Origin: a virus
Strand: one strand, 5' to 3'
IMG/VR virus record: IMGVR_UViG_3300035034_002798
Coordinates: 1 to 64,000 of that record
Length of the DNA: 64,000 bases
Part shown: positions 25,191 through 34,130 of the stretch, piece after piece
How positions within the stretch are numbered: position 1 is the first letter of the stretch
Layout of the letters: every line of letters begins with the position of its first letter
The notes under the pieces: generated by a model
Seen by the model: the letters and a program-made list of their open reading frames with translations, nothing else
Told to the model about the DNA's origin: nothing
Databases searched by the model: none
Program-made: the position numbers and the translations under genes

Positions 25191-25249
25191 CCGCTCAGAA
25201 GGGGGATAAATCAAGTTGTTTTTTACTTGAATTATCACCCGATGAGTGG
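25191..25249 (-). repeat. intercistronic hairpin element, divergent member
   Basis: Outer stem CCGCTCA/TGAGTGG (one G-T pair), a GGG/CCC layer and an inner stem TCAAG/CTTGA with a T-rich loop. It lies directly after the 25252 gene stop and 55 bp before ssb. Same architecture as the family; the core sequence is changed. Confidence 0.65.
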
Positions 25250-25251
25250 CA

Positions 25252-25506
25252 TTAATTGATTTTACTCACAAGTTTAAGTAATTCACTTTTAGAATCGATA
25301 TTCTCATAAAGACTATCAAACTGTTCTTGGTCTAATTTAATAGTCACATAATTGTAATTGAATATCATCGTAAATTCTAACTGACTTGCTTCTGGGTTGT
25401 AGAGTTCTAAGTCTATTGAGTTGTCTGTTTTTTCTGCTATATAGAATAATCCTTCTTCTATAGATCTTTCTATGTCGTTGTATGCTGCAAATAAGTAGTG
25501 TTCCAA
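25252..25506 (-). CDS. hypothetical protein, 84 aa
   Basis: This alpha/beta protein has the segments HYLFAAYNDIERSIEEGLFY and FTMIFNYNYVTIKLDQEQFD. It lies upstream of ssb, separated by the hairpin element. The family is not recognised. Confidence 0.55.
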   Translation of the reverse strand: MEHYLFAAYNDIERSIEEGLFYIAEKTDNSIDLELYNPEASQLEFTMIFNYNYVTIKLDQEQFDSLYENIDSKSELLKLVSKIN

Positions 25507-25512
25507 AAAAGA

Positions 25513-25686
25513 TCAATCCTTCCTATTGTTGTGGTTTTTAATCATATAGTATATTTTCTTGAACAACCCCCTTAAAAAATAATCTACTTCTTCGATAACA
25601 AACATCACAAGGTGAATGATTATGCCAAACCAGAGTAGATAAAGCCAAACCGCTAAAAGAAAAAAGGCTGGTAAGATCATATACAT
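25513..25686 (-). CDS. small membrane protein, 57 aa
   Basis: GGGAGG lies 8 bases before the ATG. The product opens MYMILPAFFLLAVWLYLLW and goes on FGIIIHLVMFVIEE, one long or two short membrane segments covering about residues 3-32. A basic tail follows, ending KNHNNRKD. It is too short for routine gene calling, but the start signal and the hydrophobic-then-basic layout support it. Its function is unknown. Confidence 0.65.
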   Translation of the reverse strand: MYMILPAFFLLAVWLYLLWFGIIIHLVMFVIEEVDYFLRGLFKKIYYMIKNHNNRKD

Positions 25687-25689
25687 ATT

Positions 25690-25845
25690 AAATTCCTCCC
25701 AATAGTAGGCGCCAAAAGTGTTTTATTTATAAAGACGACATAAATCCCCCTAAAAATCTCGTCTCTTTACATATAAGTACCTATCGGCGCCATTTGGGAA
25801 TTAATGGCGGGAATAACCCCACCACTTAAGTACTTATAATTAAGA
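25690..25845 (-). other. structured non-coding stretch with nested stems
   Basis: On the minus strand ATAAGTAC near 25835 pairs with GTACTTAT near 25766, enclosing GGTGGG/CCCGCC. Nearer the small membrane gene are GACGA/TCGTC arms and two GGCGCC palindromes. No ORF is seen. It may be a leader of the small membrane gene or a further relative of the layered hairpins. Confidence 0.5.
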
Positions 25846-26367
25846 TTACTCTATTTCTGACTCCAGCTGCTGCTTAACCGCTTCTCCAAACTCGATATCT
25901 TGAGTAAATCCATTTTCGATACCGTTTTCTTTGGAGATCTGAGCCTTATAAAGGTCTTTCTTTACGGCCATTAAAGTATCTTCAAGAAAATCTTGATACT
26001 TATATTCTGGAGTTAAGTCTTTGCTGTGCATTAATTCAAGTGCTTTATTATAGATTTTCTCTACATCTCTACCCATAATATCTGCAATTGTTTTATCTTC
26101 AGCATCTCCAGCGGCCTTTTTCATTAACTTACCTGTCCAGTAAGAGTTGGCTGCATTCTTAAATAGACTTTGATACGAGTCTTCAATGTCTTTAAGCTTA
26201 ACACCAGCTTTTTCTGCAACTTCTTCGAATATCTCCATTACTTCTTTTTTCTCTAAGAATAAACCCTTAACTTCATTACCCATTAACATATCTAATTCAG
26301 TCCAGGGCATTGATTCTACTAACTCACTATGTCCTTCTTTAAGTGCTTCAATCTTGTAATCTTCCAA
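25846..26367 (-). CDS. helical hypothetical protein, 173 aa
   Basis: This is an almost all-helical acidic protein immediately downstream of dnaE. Segments include EKKEVMEIFEEVAEKAGVKL and DVEKIYNKALELMHSKDL. It could be a polymerase accessory protein by position. The family is not recognised. Confidence 0.6.
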   Translation of the reverse strand: MEDYKIEALKEGHSELVESMPWTELDMLMGNEVKGLFLEKKEVMEIFEEVAEKAGVKLKDIEDSYQSLFKNAANSYWTGKLMKKAAGDAEDKTIADIMGRDVEKIYNKALELMHSKDLTPEYKYQDFLEDTLMAVKKDLYKAQISKENGIENGFTQDIEFGEAVKQQLESEIE

Positions 26368-26388
26368 ATTATAGCCTCCTATTTTAGT

Positions 26389-29300
26389 TTAAAATAATGC
26401 TTTTTTGTATTCTTTAATCTCTTTTCTTGGGGTATCTTTTGTATATAATAAGATGTCATCAGCTAATATAGCCTTATCATCTTTTTTGATATCTTTTTTA
26501 CCTCGGACTATGATCAGATTATCTTTTTTACATCTATCTTTACGTTTTTCCCATAATCTAGGGAATACTACTACATCACTAAAATAAGTCTGAGTTTCTA
26601 TAGTCAAAAAGGCCATCTTATTGTTTCTTTTAGTAGTTATCTCTTTTACCTTATTGATTACACAACCTACATCGAATTGTTCTTCTCCGACTATCTCGTC
26701 CCATGGTATATGAGGCATTGAATCAAGCGGATGTCCTGTTACATAAAAACCAAGATACTCTTTTTCATAAGCAAGTCTTGTCTGCTTGTTCCACTCTGGG
26801 AATTCCATCGGTGGATCCTCGCCTCTTAGGTCATAATAGTCTCTTAATACTTCTATTCGATTAGTTTTATAGTTTCCAAACATACCAGCTCTTATCATAG
26901 CGTCGTAGACGCCCTTGTGGAGCTTTCTGTTGTCTCCTTTTTCATAGGCGTCCGCTAGGTCATCAAAAGGACGAGCGTCCTTAATAGCCTTTATAGCGGA
27001 TGCGCCGACCTGTTTAACAGATACTAAACCAAATCTTATTTTGCCGTTTTCAACTGTAAAACCAGCTGGTGATTTATTAATATCTGGTGGGAGCATTTCT
27101 ATATCCATCCTCTTAGCCTCTCCTAGATATTCGGTTACTTTATCAGTATTACCACTGTAACTTGAAAGTAAGCTGGCCATAAACTCTGCCGGGTAATGTA
27201 CTTTAAGATAACCAGTTATATAGGATAATAATGTATAGGCTGCAGAATGACTGCGGTTAAAACCATAAGAAGCAAACTCAACTATATTTTCCCAAAGGTT
27301 TTCAAGAAACTTCTTATCATAACCATTGTCTAGTCCACCATCTATGAACTTTTCTTTCTGTTCATTCATTACTTTTTCTTTCTTTTTACCTACAGCTCGA
27401 CGGAGAAGATCACTCTCACCCAGTGTGTAACCAGCAATTGTCTGTACTATTTCGAGTATTTGTTCCTGATAGAGTAAGACACCATAAGTATCTTCATAGA
27501 TAGGTTTTAAATCTTCATGCTGGTAATCTATCTTTTCATATTTCCTGTTTGCTATGGCCCTATTTTCTTTATAAGTCTTATCAAAACCATTATTTAGTGG
27601 GCCAGGTCTATTCATAGCGTTAATATCAACTAACTCATTGAATATCTTAGGATTGATAGTTTTGAGTAAACCCTTAGCTGAATTGGATGAAAACTGGAAT
27701 ACGCCAGTAGTCTCACCATTCTGGAATAACTTAAAAGTTTCTTCATCATCTAAAGGTAGATCGTAAGGTTCAATATCATCATCTATATTTTCAATAGTAT
27801 TTGCTATTACCGATAACGTCTTCAATCCCAAAAGGTCTATCTTAAGCAATCCAATCTCTTCACATATCGGATATTCAAACTGAGTTAACATCATCTCACC
27901 GTTTGGGTTTCTTTTAAGCGGTATATGATTGGTTATAGTATCTGGTGCAACTATAACTCCGGCCGCGTGGACACCGGTTTGTCTTGGTACATTCTCTACA
28001 GCTGTTGCTATATCGAATAAATCTTGATAGTCACTGTAGTATTCCTGCAGTCTGGTGTTTTCTTCATCTTCGAGTTCCTCCTGCAGTAGCTCACCAGTAC
28101 CCATTTCCTCCGTTACCTTATTTGATTCATCAAATCCCTTATCGAAAACCCTAAATACATCTTTTACAGCTGTTTTACCTAATATATAACCAAAAGTTAT
28201 TATCTGGGCAACTCTATCTTCACCGTATTTGTCTTTGATGTATTCAATTACCTCTTGTCTTCTATCATCGGGTACGTCCTGGTCGATATCTGGAGGGCTT
28301 GGCCGAGCGGGATTTAAAAACCTTTCAAATAGTAGCTTGTGTTCTATCGGGTCTATCTTAGTAATACCTAAAAGGTAACTGACAAGACTTCCTGCAGCAC
28401 TACCACGACCCGGTCCCATTAATATCCCTTTTTCTTCTTCTCCCCACTTAATAAAGTCTCTAACAATGAGGAAATAGCCGGGATAACCTTTTTCATTGAT
28501 AATATCTAACTCATATTCTAATCTTTTATAATATTTATCTGTATCTGGTATCTTATCTTGCATGTGAAAGTTCAAAAAAGCTTTATCTAAGAGCTTCCTT
28601 AACCAGCTTTTTTCTGTTTCTCCTTCTGGAACAGGTGATTCGGGGTACTTATTACCCTCAAGTTCCAGTTCTAAATTACATTGATCGGCTATCTTCTTGG
28701 TATTTTTTATAGCTTCATCTGGTATATCATATTCTTTAATTTCATCTATAGACTTTATCCAGAAGTTTTCTTCTTCCAGTCTGTATCTATCTTCATCATT
28801 CATACTCTTATGCATATTTATAGCCATCAATACTTCCTGGTTATATGCGTCTTCTTTAGTTACATAATGTGCATCAGAAGTAACAACAAGAGGAATACCA
28901 GTATCTTCACTAAGTCTTTTTATCTCTGAGTTTAAAAATTCCTGACCAGTAATTGTGTGAGGCTGCATTTCAAGATAGAATGAATCGAACATATCTCTAT
29001 ATTCTAAAGCAAGTTTCCTAGCTTCTTCATATTCATTATCTAATAGTTTTTGAGGTATTCTTCCCTGCATACAGGCACTTAAGGCTATTATTCCATCGGA
29101 GTGGTCTTCAAGAAAATCATCATCAGTTCTAGGCTTTCTAAAAAACCCATTGGCATTTGCGTCTGTGACTATCTTAAGTAAATTCTTATAGCCAGTATCG
29201 TTTTTAGCAAGTAACACTAGATGATAATTTTGGTTATTAAGCTGATCCATCCCTTTTTGAGTCTGTATATTCCTATTTTCGGTAGCATACACCTCACACC

Positions 29301-29499
29301 CTATGATAGGCTTAATCCCCGCGGCTTTACATTTCTTATAAAAAGGGACAACACCATAAAGAGCACCGTGGTCTGTTATAGCAACTGCTTCCTGTCCGAG
29401 TTCTTTTACTCTATCTATTAGATCATCTATCTTACACAAACCATCAAGCAAACTCGAAGGAGTGTGTACATGCAGGTGAACTAAATCTGACTCATTCAA
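26389..29499 (-). CDS. dnaE: DNA polymerase III alpha subunit
   Basis: This is the replicative C-family polymerase. It has an N-terminal PHP domain (HLHVHTPSSLLDGL, DHGALYGVVPFY), the palm with catalytic Asp residues in SPPDIDQDVPDDRRQEVI, the fingers (YGFNRSHSAAYTLLSY, KVHYPAEFMASLLS), and a C-terminal OB-fold (about 945-1036). At about 1036 residues it is a compact DnaE. I use the TTG at 29499 behind GGTGAT; an in-frame TTG at 29511 is the alternative. An extra OB-fold protein is encoded just upstream. The beta clamp is 22 kb away. Confidence 0.93.
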   Translation of the reverse strand: MNESDLVHLHVHTPSSLLDGLCKIDDLIDRVKELGQEAVAITDHGALYGVVPFYKKCKAAGIKPIIGCEVYATENRNIQTQKGMDQLNNQNYHLVLLAKNDTGYKNLLKIVTDANANGFFRKPRTDDDFLEDHSDGIIALSACMQGRIPQKLLDNEYEEARKLALEYRDMFDSFYLEMQPHTITGQEFLNSEIKRLSEDTGIPLVVTSDAHYVTKEDAYNQEVLMAINMHKSMNDEDRYRLEEENFWIKSIDEIKEYDIPDEAIKNTKKIADQCNLELELEGNKYPESPVPEGETEKSWLRKLLDKAFLNFHMQDKIPDTDKYYKRLEYELDIINEKGYPGYFLIVRDFIKWGEEEKGILMGPGRGSAAGSLVSYLLGITKIDPIEHKLLFERFLNPARPSPPDIDQDVPDDRRQEVIEYIKDKYGEDRVAQIITFGYILGKTAVKDVFRVFDKGFDESNKVTEEMGTGELLQEELEDEENTRLQEYYSDYQDLFDIATAVENVPRQTGVHAAGVIVAPDTITNHIPLKRNPNGEMMLTQFEYPICEEIGLLKIDLLGLKTLSVIANTIENIDDDIEPYDLPLDDEETFKLFQNGETTGVFQFSSNSAKGLLKTINPKIFNELVDINAMNRPGPLNNGFDKTYKENRAIANRKYEKIDYQHEDLKPIYEDTYGVLLYQEQILEIVQTIAGYTLGESDLLRRAVGKKKEKVMNEQKEKFIDGGLDNGYDKKFLENLWENIVEFASYGFNRSHSAAYTLLSYITGYLKVHYPAEFMASLLSSYSGNTDKVTEYLGEAKRMDIEMLPPDINKSPAGFTVENGKIRFGLVSVKQVGASAIKAIKDARPFDDLADAYEKGDNRKLHKGVYDAMIRAGMFGNYKTNRIEVLRDYYDLRGEDPPMEFPEWNKQTRLAYEKEYLGFYVTGHPLDSMPHIPWDEIVGEEQFDVGCVINKVKEITTKRNNKMAFLTIETQTYFSDVVVFPRLWEKRKDRCKKDNLIIVRGKKDIKKDDKAILADDILLYTKDTPRKEIKEYKKALF

Positions 29500-29511
29500 T
29501 ATAATCACCAA

Positions 29512-29859
29512 CTAAATATCTATTTTTTCAACTGAATATCCTACTACTTTGGTTTCTTTATTGTCTGCTTGGTCTTTTAACATAAATAATCTGCCCTCGA
29601 TAACTAGTATGTTGCTCAACTTTATGTTTTCTTCGTTATCTTTATATATATCATTTGGCAGCATTACTGTTATTTCTCCGACACCGTCGTCTAAAATTAA
29701 AAAACAGGCGGCATCAGCGTTGTCTTCTTTTTCCTCGAAATTAAAAACATCTATCGAAGTAATCTCACCACCAACGGTGAGTGGAGAACCGTGCTCACCT
29801 TTTTTAAGCATTGGTGAGAACACGGTAACCCATTTGTTCAACTTATCAGTTATTGGCAT
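29512..29859 (-). CDS. OB-fold nucleic-acid-binding protein
   Basis: This 115-residue protein resembles the tRNA_anti/OB fold seen at the end of DnaE and in RecJ/exonuclease subunits: KKGEHGSPLTVGGEITSI, ACFLILDDGVGEITVML and NILVIEGRLFML. It ends at the base before the dnaE frame begins, so the two are very likely co-translated. It may extend the DNA-binding surface of the polymerase or act as a small fork factor. Confidence 0.65.
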   Translation of the reverse strand: MPITDKLNKWVTVFSPMLKKGEHGSPLTVGGEITSIDVFNFEEKEDNADAACFLILDDGVGEITVMLPNDIYKDNEENIKLSNILVIEGRLFMLKDQADNKETKVVGYSVEKIDI

Positions 29860-29884
29860 ACAATCACCGCCTATTTAGTTTTTT

Positions 29885-30358
29885 TTAAAAAAAGATGTCT
29901 TTAGACTTGCTTCTAAGCTCGCTTTCAGTTACTATTCCCCTATCTAGCAGCACTTCTTGAACAGTAGCCGCAGTAATCATGCCTTCAAGTAGTTCCATGA
30001 GTACAAAAACAGGAACTTTTATTTTATCTGTGATATGAGCACCATTAACGGTTTCTAAAAGCTCTGCCAACCCAACATGTTCTAAATCGCCTAAGTCGCC
30101 CATATCACCCATGTTGATTCCTTCTTTTGCTGACTGGGCAATATTCTTTGCGAGGTCTTCTTTAAACTCTTCCTCACTCATCTGACGAATTTCAGCATTA
30201 GATAAATCGATTCCTAACTGTCGGGATAAAAAATCTTCTATCTCTTTTGGAGGTCTTTCTGGATCTCTTTCTTTTTTTCTGGATCTTTCTCTGCGGCTTT
30301 TACCTTCAAGATTCTTCATTTCTTTTTTAAACATATTAATAAAGTCCTCTCTATTCAT
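29885..30358 (-). CDS. hypothetical protein, 157 aa
   Basis: The start at 30358 overlaps the stop of the HNH gene (TAATG), with AGGAGGG upstream. A basic segment (about 15-40, KSRRERSRKKERDPERPP) is followed by an acidic helical region and a Gly/Met/Asp stretch (MGDMGDLGDLEH). The C-terminus is a helical pair. The family is not recognised; the charged head suggests nucleic acid contact. Confidence 0.6.
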   Translation of the reverse strand: MNREDFINMFKKEMKNLEGKSRRERSRKKERDPERPPKEIEDFLSRQLGIDLSNAEIRQMSEEEFKEDLAKNIAQSAKEGINMGDMGDLGDLEHVGLAELLETVNGAHITDKIKVPVFVLMELLEGMITAATVQEVLLDRGIVTESELRSKSKDIFF

Positions 30359-30726
30359 TAACAATCCCTCCTAGGATTAAAGTTTTGTGGCATTTTATCG
30401 CCTTTTTTAACATTGCAACTTTTACAAGAACAAACTAAATTAGTGGGATAATAACTACCACCCTTTGATTTAGGTACAACATGATCTATAGTAGCATTAT
30501 CTTCATTTAGTTCTTTTCCACAATACTGACAGATATAATCATCTCTTTCTAAGACCTCATGTCTTATCTCTATTTTTCTGTCAGTAGTCATAATTAAAAC
30601 TATTGAATTGTAATTATCTCCAAGCCATTCAGCATGTCTTTTATCGACTAACTTACTGGCTTTGTTTTTGGAGCACGGATATAATAAGTCACCCTTTTTA
30701 GAAATAACGTGTACCTCTTCACCCAT
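30358..30726 (-). CDS. HNH endonuclease with PLMP-like N-terminus
   Basis: This 122-residue protein has an N-terminal segment VHVISKKGDLLYPCSKNKAS plus KLVDKRHAEWL that resembles the PLMP (RRXRR) domain of IscB-family proteins. A complete HNH module follows: YICQYCGKEL, TIDHVVPKSKGG, and LVCSCKSCNVKKGD. It lacks a RuvC domain, as described for the small IshB type (PLMP plus HNH). It is first in its operon, with its own promoter about 50-80 bp upstream. It is probably an active nicking or homing-type nuclease; association with a guide RNA is not shown. Confidence 0.75.
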   Translation of the reverse strand: MGEEVHVISKKGDLLYPCSKNKASKLVDKRHAEWLGDNYNSIVLIMTTDRKIEIRHEVLERDDYICQYCGKELNEDNATIDHVVPKSKGGSYYPTNLVCSCKSCNVKKGDKMPQNFNPRRDC

Positions 30727-30776
30727 AATGACACCTCTAAGTTCAAATTTGTATTACGATTTTGAATACTAATTTA

Positions 30777-30805
30777 AGTATATCAGTTTCATTTATGAAT
30801 TTCAA
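30777..30805 (-). promoter_or_regulatory. extended -10 promoter upstream of HNH gene
   Basis: TTGAAA, 17 bp, TATACT, with TGA before the -10. The spacer contains the palindrome TTCATAAATGAA. A GTATTAC site lies downstream at about 30751. It is placed to start the 30.7 to 25 kb operon (HNH, dnaE, ssb). Confidence 0.7.
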
Positions 30806-30829
30806 GGGTGAAATACGATTAATTTTAAT

Positions 30830-31063
30830 TTAATCATGTTGTGCTACCCAAAAACCGAAAAAGATGTATACAACTATGAATAAAGCAGTAAGCGGAAGAG
30901 GTACAACCAAAAAGATTACTGCCAGTAAAGGTATAAGCCAAATAGCGTATCTTAAAAGTTCTAATATCTTATTTAATACTTTTAATTCCCATGTCTCACC
31001 CCTTTCATCTAGTTTCTTTCGTCTTTTTTCTTTCCAGTTAAGATGCTCTTTGTCTTCGCCCAT
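30830..31063 (-). CDS. small membrane protein, 77 aa
   Basis: The start at 31063 (GGGAG 8 bases upstream) gives a charged N-terminus (KEHLNWKEKRRKKLDERG) followed by two hydrophobic segments at about 32-52 and 56-73. The longer frame upstream overlaps the RNase H gene more deeply and has no site. A membrane hairpin is likely. The 26-bp overlap with the RNase H gene implies coupling. Function unknown. Confidence 0.6.
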   Translation of the reverse strand: MGEDKEHLNWKEKRRKKLDERGETWELKVLNKILELLRYAIWLIPLLAVIFLVVPLPLTALFIVVYIFFGFWVAQHD

Positions 31064-31697
31064 GATTTTTGCTCCCTTCATCAAGTGCCTTGTTGGCCAA
31101 CATATCAGCATAGGCATTACTTTCTCTTGATATATATTTAACATCTATAAAAGAAAATCGCTCTATGAGGGATCTTGCTTCATCCCTAAGAGCGACCAGT
31201 TCTGGCTTACTTGCCTTGTATATCATTTTAAGTTGATTAACAATCGGTTTATAATCAGAGAAGACGGTTACCTTCCTCTTTCTGTAACCGTCTCTTAATA
31301 GCCTTCTCAGGCTTGCAATAAGGGCCTTGTATTCTGCCACAACAGAAGTTGTTGAATCGATTCTCTTATAGTCTTCGAAAACAAGTTTATTGCTGTCATA
31401 TATAGCAAACGCAATTGAGGACTTGTTTTCCTTCTTATTATTGTGGCTGTTTCTAGATGCCCCATCGACATAAGCATAAACTTTTTCTTTTTTGTGGGAC
31501 ATCTTGGAGTTGGAAGTAATTCGACTAAACATCTTTTCTGTATCTTTACCTTCTTCTTCAAGCCTCTTTTTTATATCATTAATTTCTTTTAATATGGCTT
31601 TTGCTTTTCTAGGGTTAGTTGAACGATAAAGATAAAGCCTATCGAAAAGATATTCTACGAAATCTACTGTTGTTTCTTCATTCATGTCTATTCTCAA
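31038..31697 (-). CDS. type I ribonuclease H-like protein
   Basis: This protein has a helical N-terminal extension (about 1-60) and a C-terminal RNase H fold (RVT_3-like). The four acidic catalytic residues lie in YVDGASRN, VVAEYKALIASLRRL, TVFSDYKPIVNQL and NAYADMLANKALDEG. It would remove RNA primers or R-loops. The TTG start at 31697 overlaps the upstream stop (TTTGA), with GGAGGAT upstream; an ATG at 31685 is the alternative. Confidence 0.85.
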   Translation of the reverse strand: MRIDMNEETTVDFVEYLFDRLYLYRSTNPRKAKAILKEINDIKKRLEEEGKDTEKMFSRITSNSKMSHKKEKVYAYVDGASRNSHNNKKENKSSIAFAIYDSNKLVFEDYKRIDSTTSVVAEYKALIASLRRLLRDGYRKRKVTVFSDYKPIVNQLKMIYKASKPELVALRDEARSLIERFSFIDVKYISRESNAYADMLANKALDEGSKNHGRRQRAS

Positions 31698-32281
31698 AAA
31701 AGATCCTCCTCCTTCTCCCAAATATCATATATATCATCTATACTGTAATCTCCACTTACTCTTATACCAGAATCAACATACTTCATTTCAAATTCCATCT
31801 CTGTTCTTTCTCTCTGGTATTCGTTCTCGTGATAAGCGTCTCTTGTTGGGTCCTTCCTTACAAGTTTGGCAACAGTACCCCTTCTGGTCAGAGTAAATCT
31901 TTTATTGCTCCACTCTTCTTCAAACTTATTTTTTAAGAATCTCTTGTCGTTTCTCAAACAGGTAGGGCATACTGTTATTGCCTTACTACGCCTGCTTGCA
32001 CCGCGTCTTTTATAATCTCCATACTCATCTATTAAGGTTTGCCCACATCTAGCACATATTCTTAACTTTAAATCGGGATCTCCTTCCTCATCAGTATGTT
32101 TTTCTCGCCAATCTGGATCGATTTCATCATAATTATCTGCATTATCTATATACCATCTATCATTTTCTTTTACTATTTCTGGCATATCAACCTTCGGTAT
32201 TTGCTTAACATCTCTCATATACTTTAAAATGAGTTCATTGCTTTCAACTTCTTCTGTTTCTTCTTGAGTTTCTAATTTCAT
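31694..32281 (-). CDS. zinc-finger protein, 195 aa
   Basis: The central part holds CARCGQTL and CPTCLRNDK about 30 residues apart, enclosing a basic loop (DYKRRGASRRSKAI). The N-terminus is acidic (QEETEEVESNELILKYMRDV) and the C-terminus charged. It sits between SNF2 helicase and RNase H genes, with a 4-bp overlap to the latter. A nucleic-acid-binding role is likely; the family is not recognised. Confidence 0.65.
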   Translation of the reverse strand: MKLETQEETEEVESNELILKYMRDVKQIPKVDMPEIVKENDRWYIDNADNYDEIDPDWREKHTDEEGDPDLKLRICARCGQTLIDEYGDYKRRGASRRSKAITVCPTCLRNDKRFLKNKFEEEWSNKRFTLTRRGTVAKLVRKDPTRDAYHENEYQRERTEMEFEMKYVDSGIRVSGDYSIDDIYDIWEKEEDLF

Positions 32282-32295
32282 TTTTTACCCCTCCA

Positions 32296-34047
32296 TTACA
32301 TATTAGCTGCTTTTTTGGTCAACTCATCTAATACTCTATTTTGTTCACCGGTGTTTTCTATTATAGATTCTGAAAGTGTCCTCTTATTTTCAATAGTTTC
32401 CATCATTCTTTCATCTATCATATTCTTACAAATGATATTGAACACATTAACAGTATCGTATTTACTTCCTAAACGCTGAATACGACCTACTCTCTGATCA
32501 ATTGTGCTTGGATTCCAGGTAAGGTCATAATTTATTAATGCTTTAGAGAACTGAAGGTTCAAACCTTCCGCACCTGCGTCCGACATTACTATTACACCGC
32601 AGAAAGGGTCATTCTCAAACTGAGTTACGGCCTCATCTCTCTGCTTTGAGCTTTTAGCTCCAAATAGTGTCGCACATCTTGTCATCTCAGATAATTCTCT
32701 TTCTATTATCTTAACCATTCGCGCAAACTGACTGAAGATGATAACTTTGTAGTCCATTTCGATAAATTCTTTCACAATACGCTTAAGCTCAATTAATTTA
32801 GGCGATTTAGTATCTGTTATTTCGTAATTATTTCTAACCGCCTCGCTGTGACTCATATTAAATAATTCAGGGCCATCAGAAGCTCCAATTGCTAAAGCAT
32901 TTTTACCCTGCAGCGCTCCTTCAAGGGTGTCTATAGTTTCCTGAATTTCTGATCCTTTATTCTTTACCTTCTTAAGTTTCTTTAACCGTTCTGACAGGTC
33001 ATCTTGTTCTTCCTGTATTTGCTTATACAGCCTTTTCTGTAGTGGAGTGGGGTCAACATATACATTAGTCATAGGAGCGTCTGGAAGTTGTCCTTTAACA
33101 TCCTCAAGCTTTCTTCTAAGCATTAAAGGTGCGACTTTCTGGTTTAACTCCTCAAAGTTTATATACCCCTGTAATATCGGGTACCCTTGACTATAATCCT
33201 CTACTATATATTCCTTTTTAAATGTACTGTAGGGGCCAAAAAAGTCTTTATCTATAAACTCTATAATAGAATAAAGCTCATCTGGCTTATTTTGTACGGG
33301 TGTACCAGTTAAGGCAAATTTATACTTACTTTTTAGTTTCTTTATTTTCTTAGTTCTCTTTGATGACCTGGATTTTATATAGTGGGCCTCATCTAAAGTT
33401 ATTAAATCGGCTTTCAGCCCTTTTATTAAGTCGAAGTCATAATATAGAAGCGAATAGTTTAAGACAGTTATAAAAGAGTCTTTAGCTTTCTTATATAACT
33501 TTTTTCGCTGTGACTTAGTTCCGTCTATTACGGTTACTAAATCTTTATCTATATGCTCTTCCTCGAGGAACTTATGTGCCTCATTACCCCACTGCTTTTT
33601 GAGTGAGCTCGGGCAGACTACAAGCATTTTCTCTATCTCACCCCTGTTGTATAACTCTAAGGCGGCAAATAAGGCCTCTGGTGTCTTACCCAGCCCCATA
33701 TCATCAGCAAGTAAGGCATTCTTTTTTTCAACTAAAAATGAAATACCTACTTTTTGAAACGGATAAGGGTCAAGTTTTTTACCTTCTATATCTCCTACTA
33801 ATGTTAAGTCTTCGTGTGTTGGAAGATCAGGCTCAACTCCTTTGATTACATAAGGCGGAGTAAGCCAAGCCAAGCTCTCAGGGAACATATGCTCAAGCAA
33901 ATGAACCTGTTCGCGCGGGATAGACCAATATTTATCCTCGGGATTAAAAGATGCACCCGGGATAGACTTAATGAGGTCTATTTTCTCCCTGCTCCACTTA
34001 AAATTTAGTTTCAGTCTATTATTTGTTAGTAATTTAATTCCTATCAA
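32296..34047 (-). CDS. SNF2-family DNA translocase/helicase
   Basis: This 583-residue SF2 protein has an N-terminal HARP-like region (FKWSREKIDLIKSIPGASFN), Walker A LLADDMGLGKT at about 118, motif II LITLDEAHYI, motif III FALTGTPVQNKPDEL, motif IV-V (KVIIFSQFARM, VMSDAGAEGLNLQ) and motif VI TIDQRVGRIQRLGS. The N-terminal segment suggests a SMARCAL1/RapA-type fork-remodelling or annealing helicase. The TTG start follows GAGGTGAT provided by the small gene upstream. Confidence 0.88.
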   Translation of the reverse strand: MIGIKLLTNNRLKLNFKWSREKIDLIKSIPGASFNPEDKYWSIPREQVHLLEHMFPESLAWLTPPYVIKGVEPDLPTHEDLTLVGDIEGKKLDPYPFQKVGISFLVEKKNALLADDMGLGKTPEALFAALELYNRGEIEKMLVVCPSSLKKQWGNEAHKFLEEEHIDKDLVTVIDGTKSQRKKLYKKAKDSFITVLNYSLLYYDFDLIKGLKADLITLDEAHYIKSRSSKRTKKIKKLKSKYKFALTGTPVQNKPDELYSIIEFIDKDFFGPYSTFKKEYIVEDYSQGYPILQGYINFEELNQKVAPLMLRRKLEDVKGQLPDAPMTNVYVDPTPLQKRLYKQIQEEQDDLSERLKKLKKVKNKGSEIQETIDTLEGALQGKNALAIGASDGPELFNMSHSEAVRNNYEITDTKSPKLIELKRIVKEFIEMDYKVIIFSQFARMVKIIERELSEMTRCATLFGAKSSKQRDEAVTQFENDPFCGVIVMSDAGAEGLNLQFSKALINYDLTWNPSTIDQRVGRIQRLGSKYDTVNVFNIICKNMIDERMMETIENKRTLSESIIENTGEQNRVLDELTKKAANM

Positions 34048-34048
34048 G

Positions 34049-34120
34049 TTAAGATATCACCTCTTCTTTTTTATTTCTGGAAAGACAAACTATAATATCG
34101 TCAATGTCAAACTGTCTCAT
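34049..34120 (-). CDS. tiny leader-type ORF, 23 aa
   Basis: AAGGAGG lies just before the ATG, in ideal spacing. The frame encodes MRQFDIDDIIVCLSRNKKEE followed by VIS and a stop. Its last codons supply the GAGGTGAT ribosome site for the SNF2 gene, so it may couple translation. No family is known. It could be a functional micropeptide or only a coupling device. Confidence 0.4.
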   Translation of the reverse strand: MRQFDIDDIIVCLSRNKKEEVIS

Positions 34121-34130
34121 ATACACCTCC

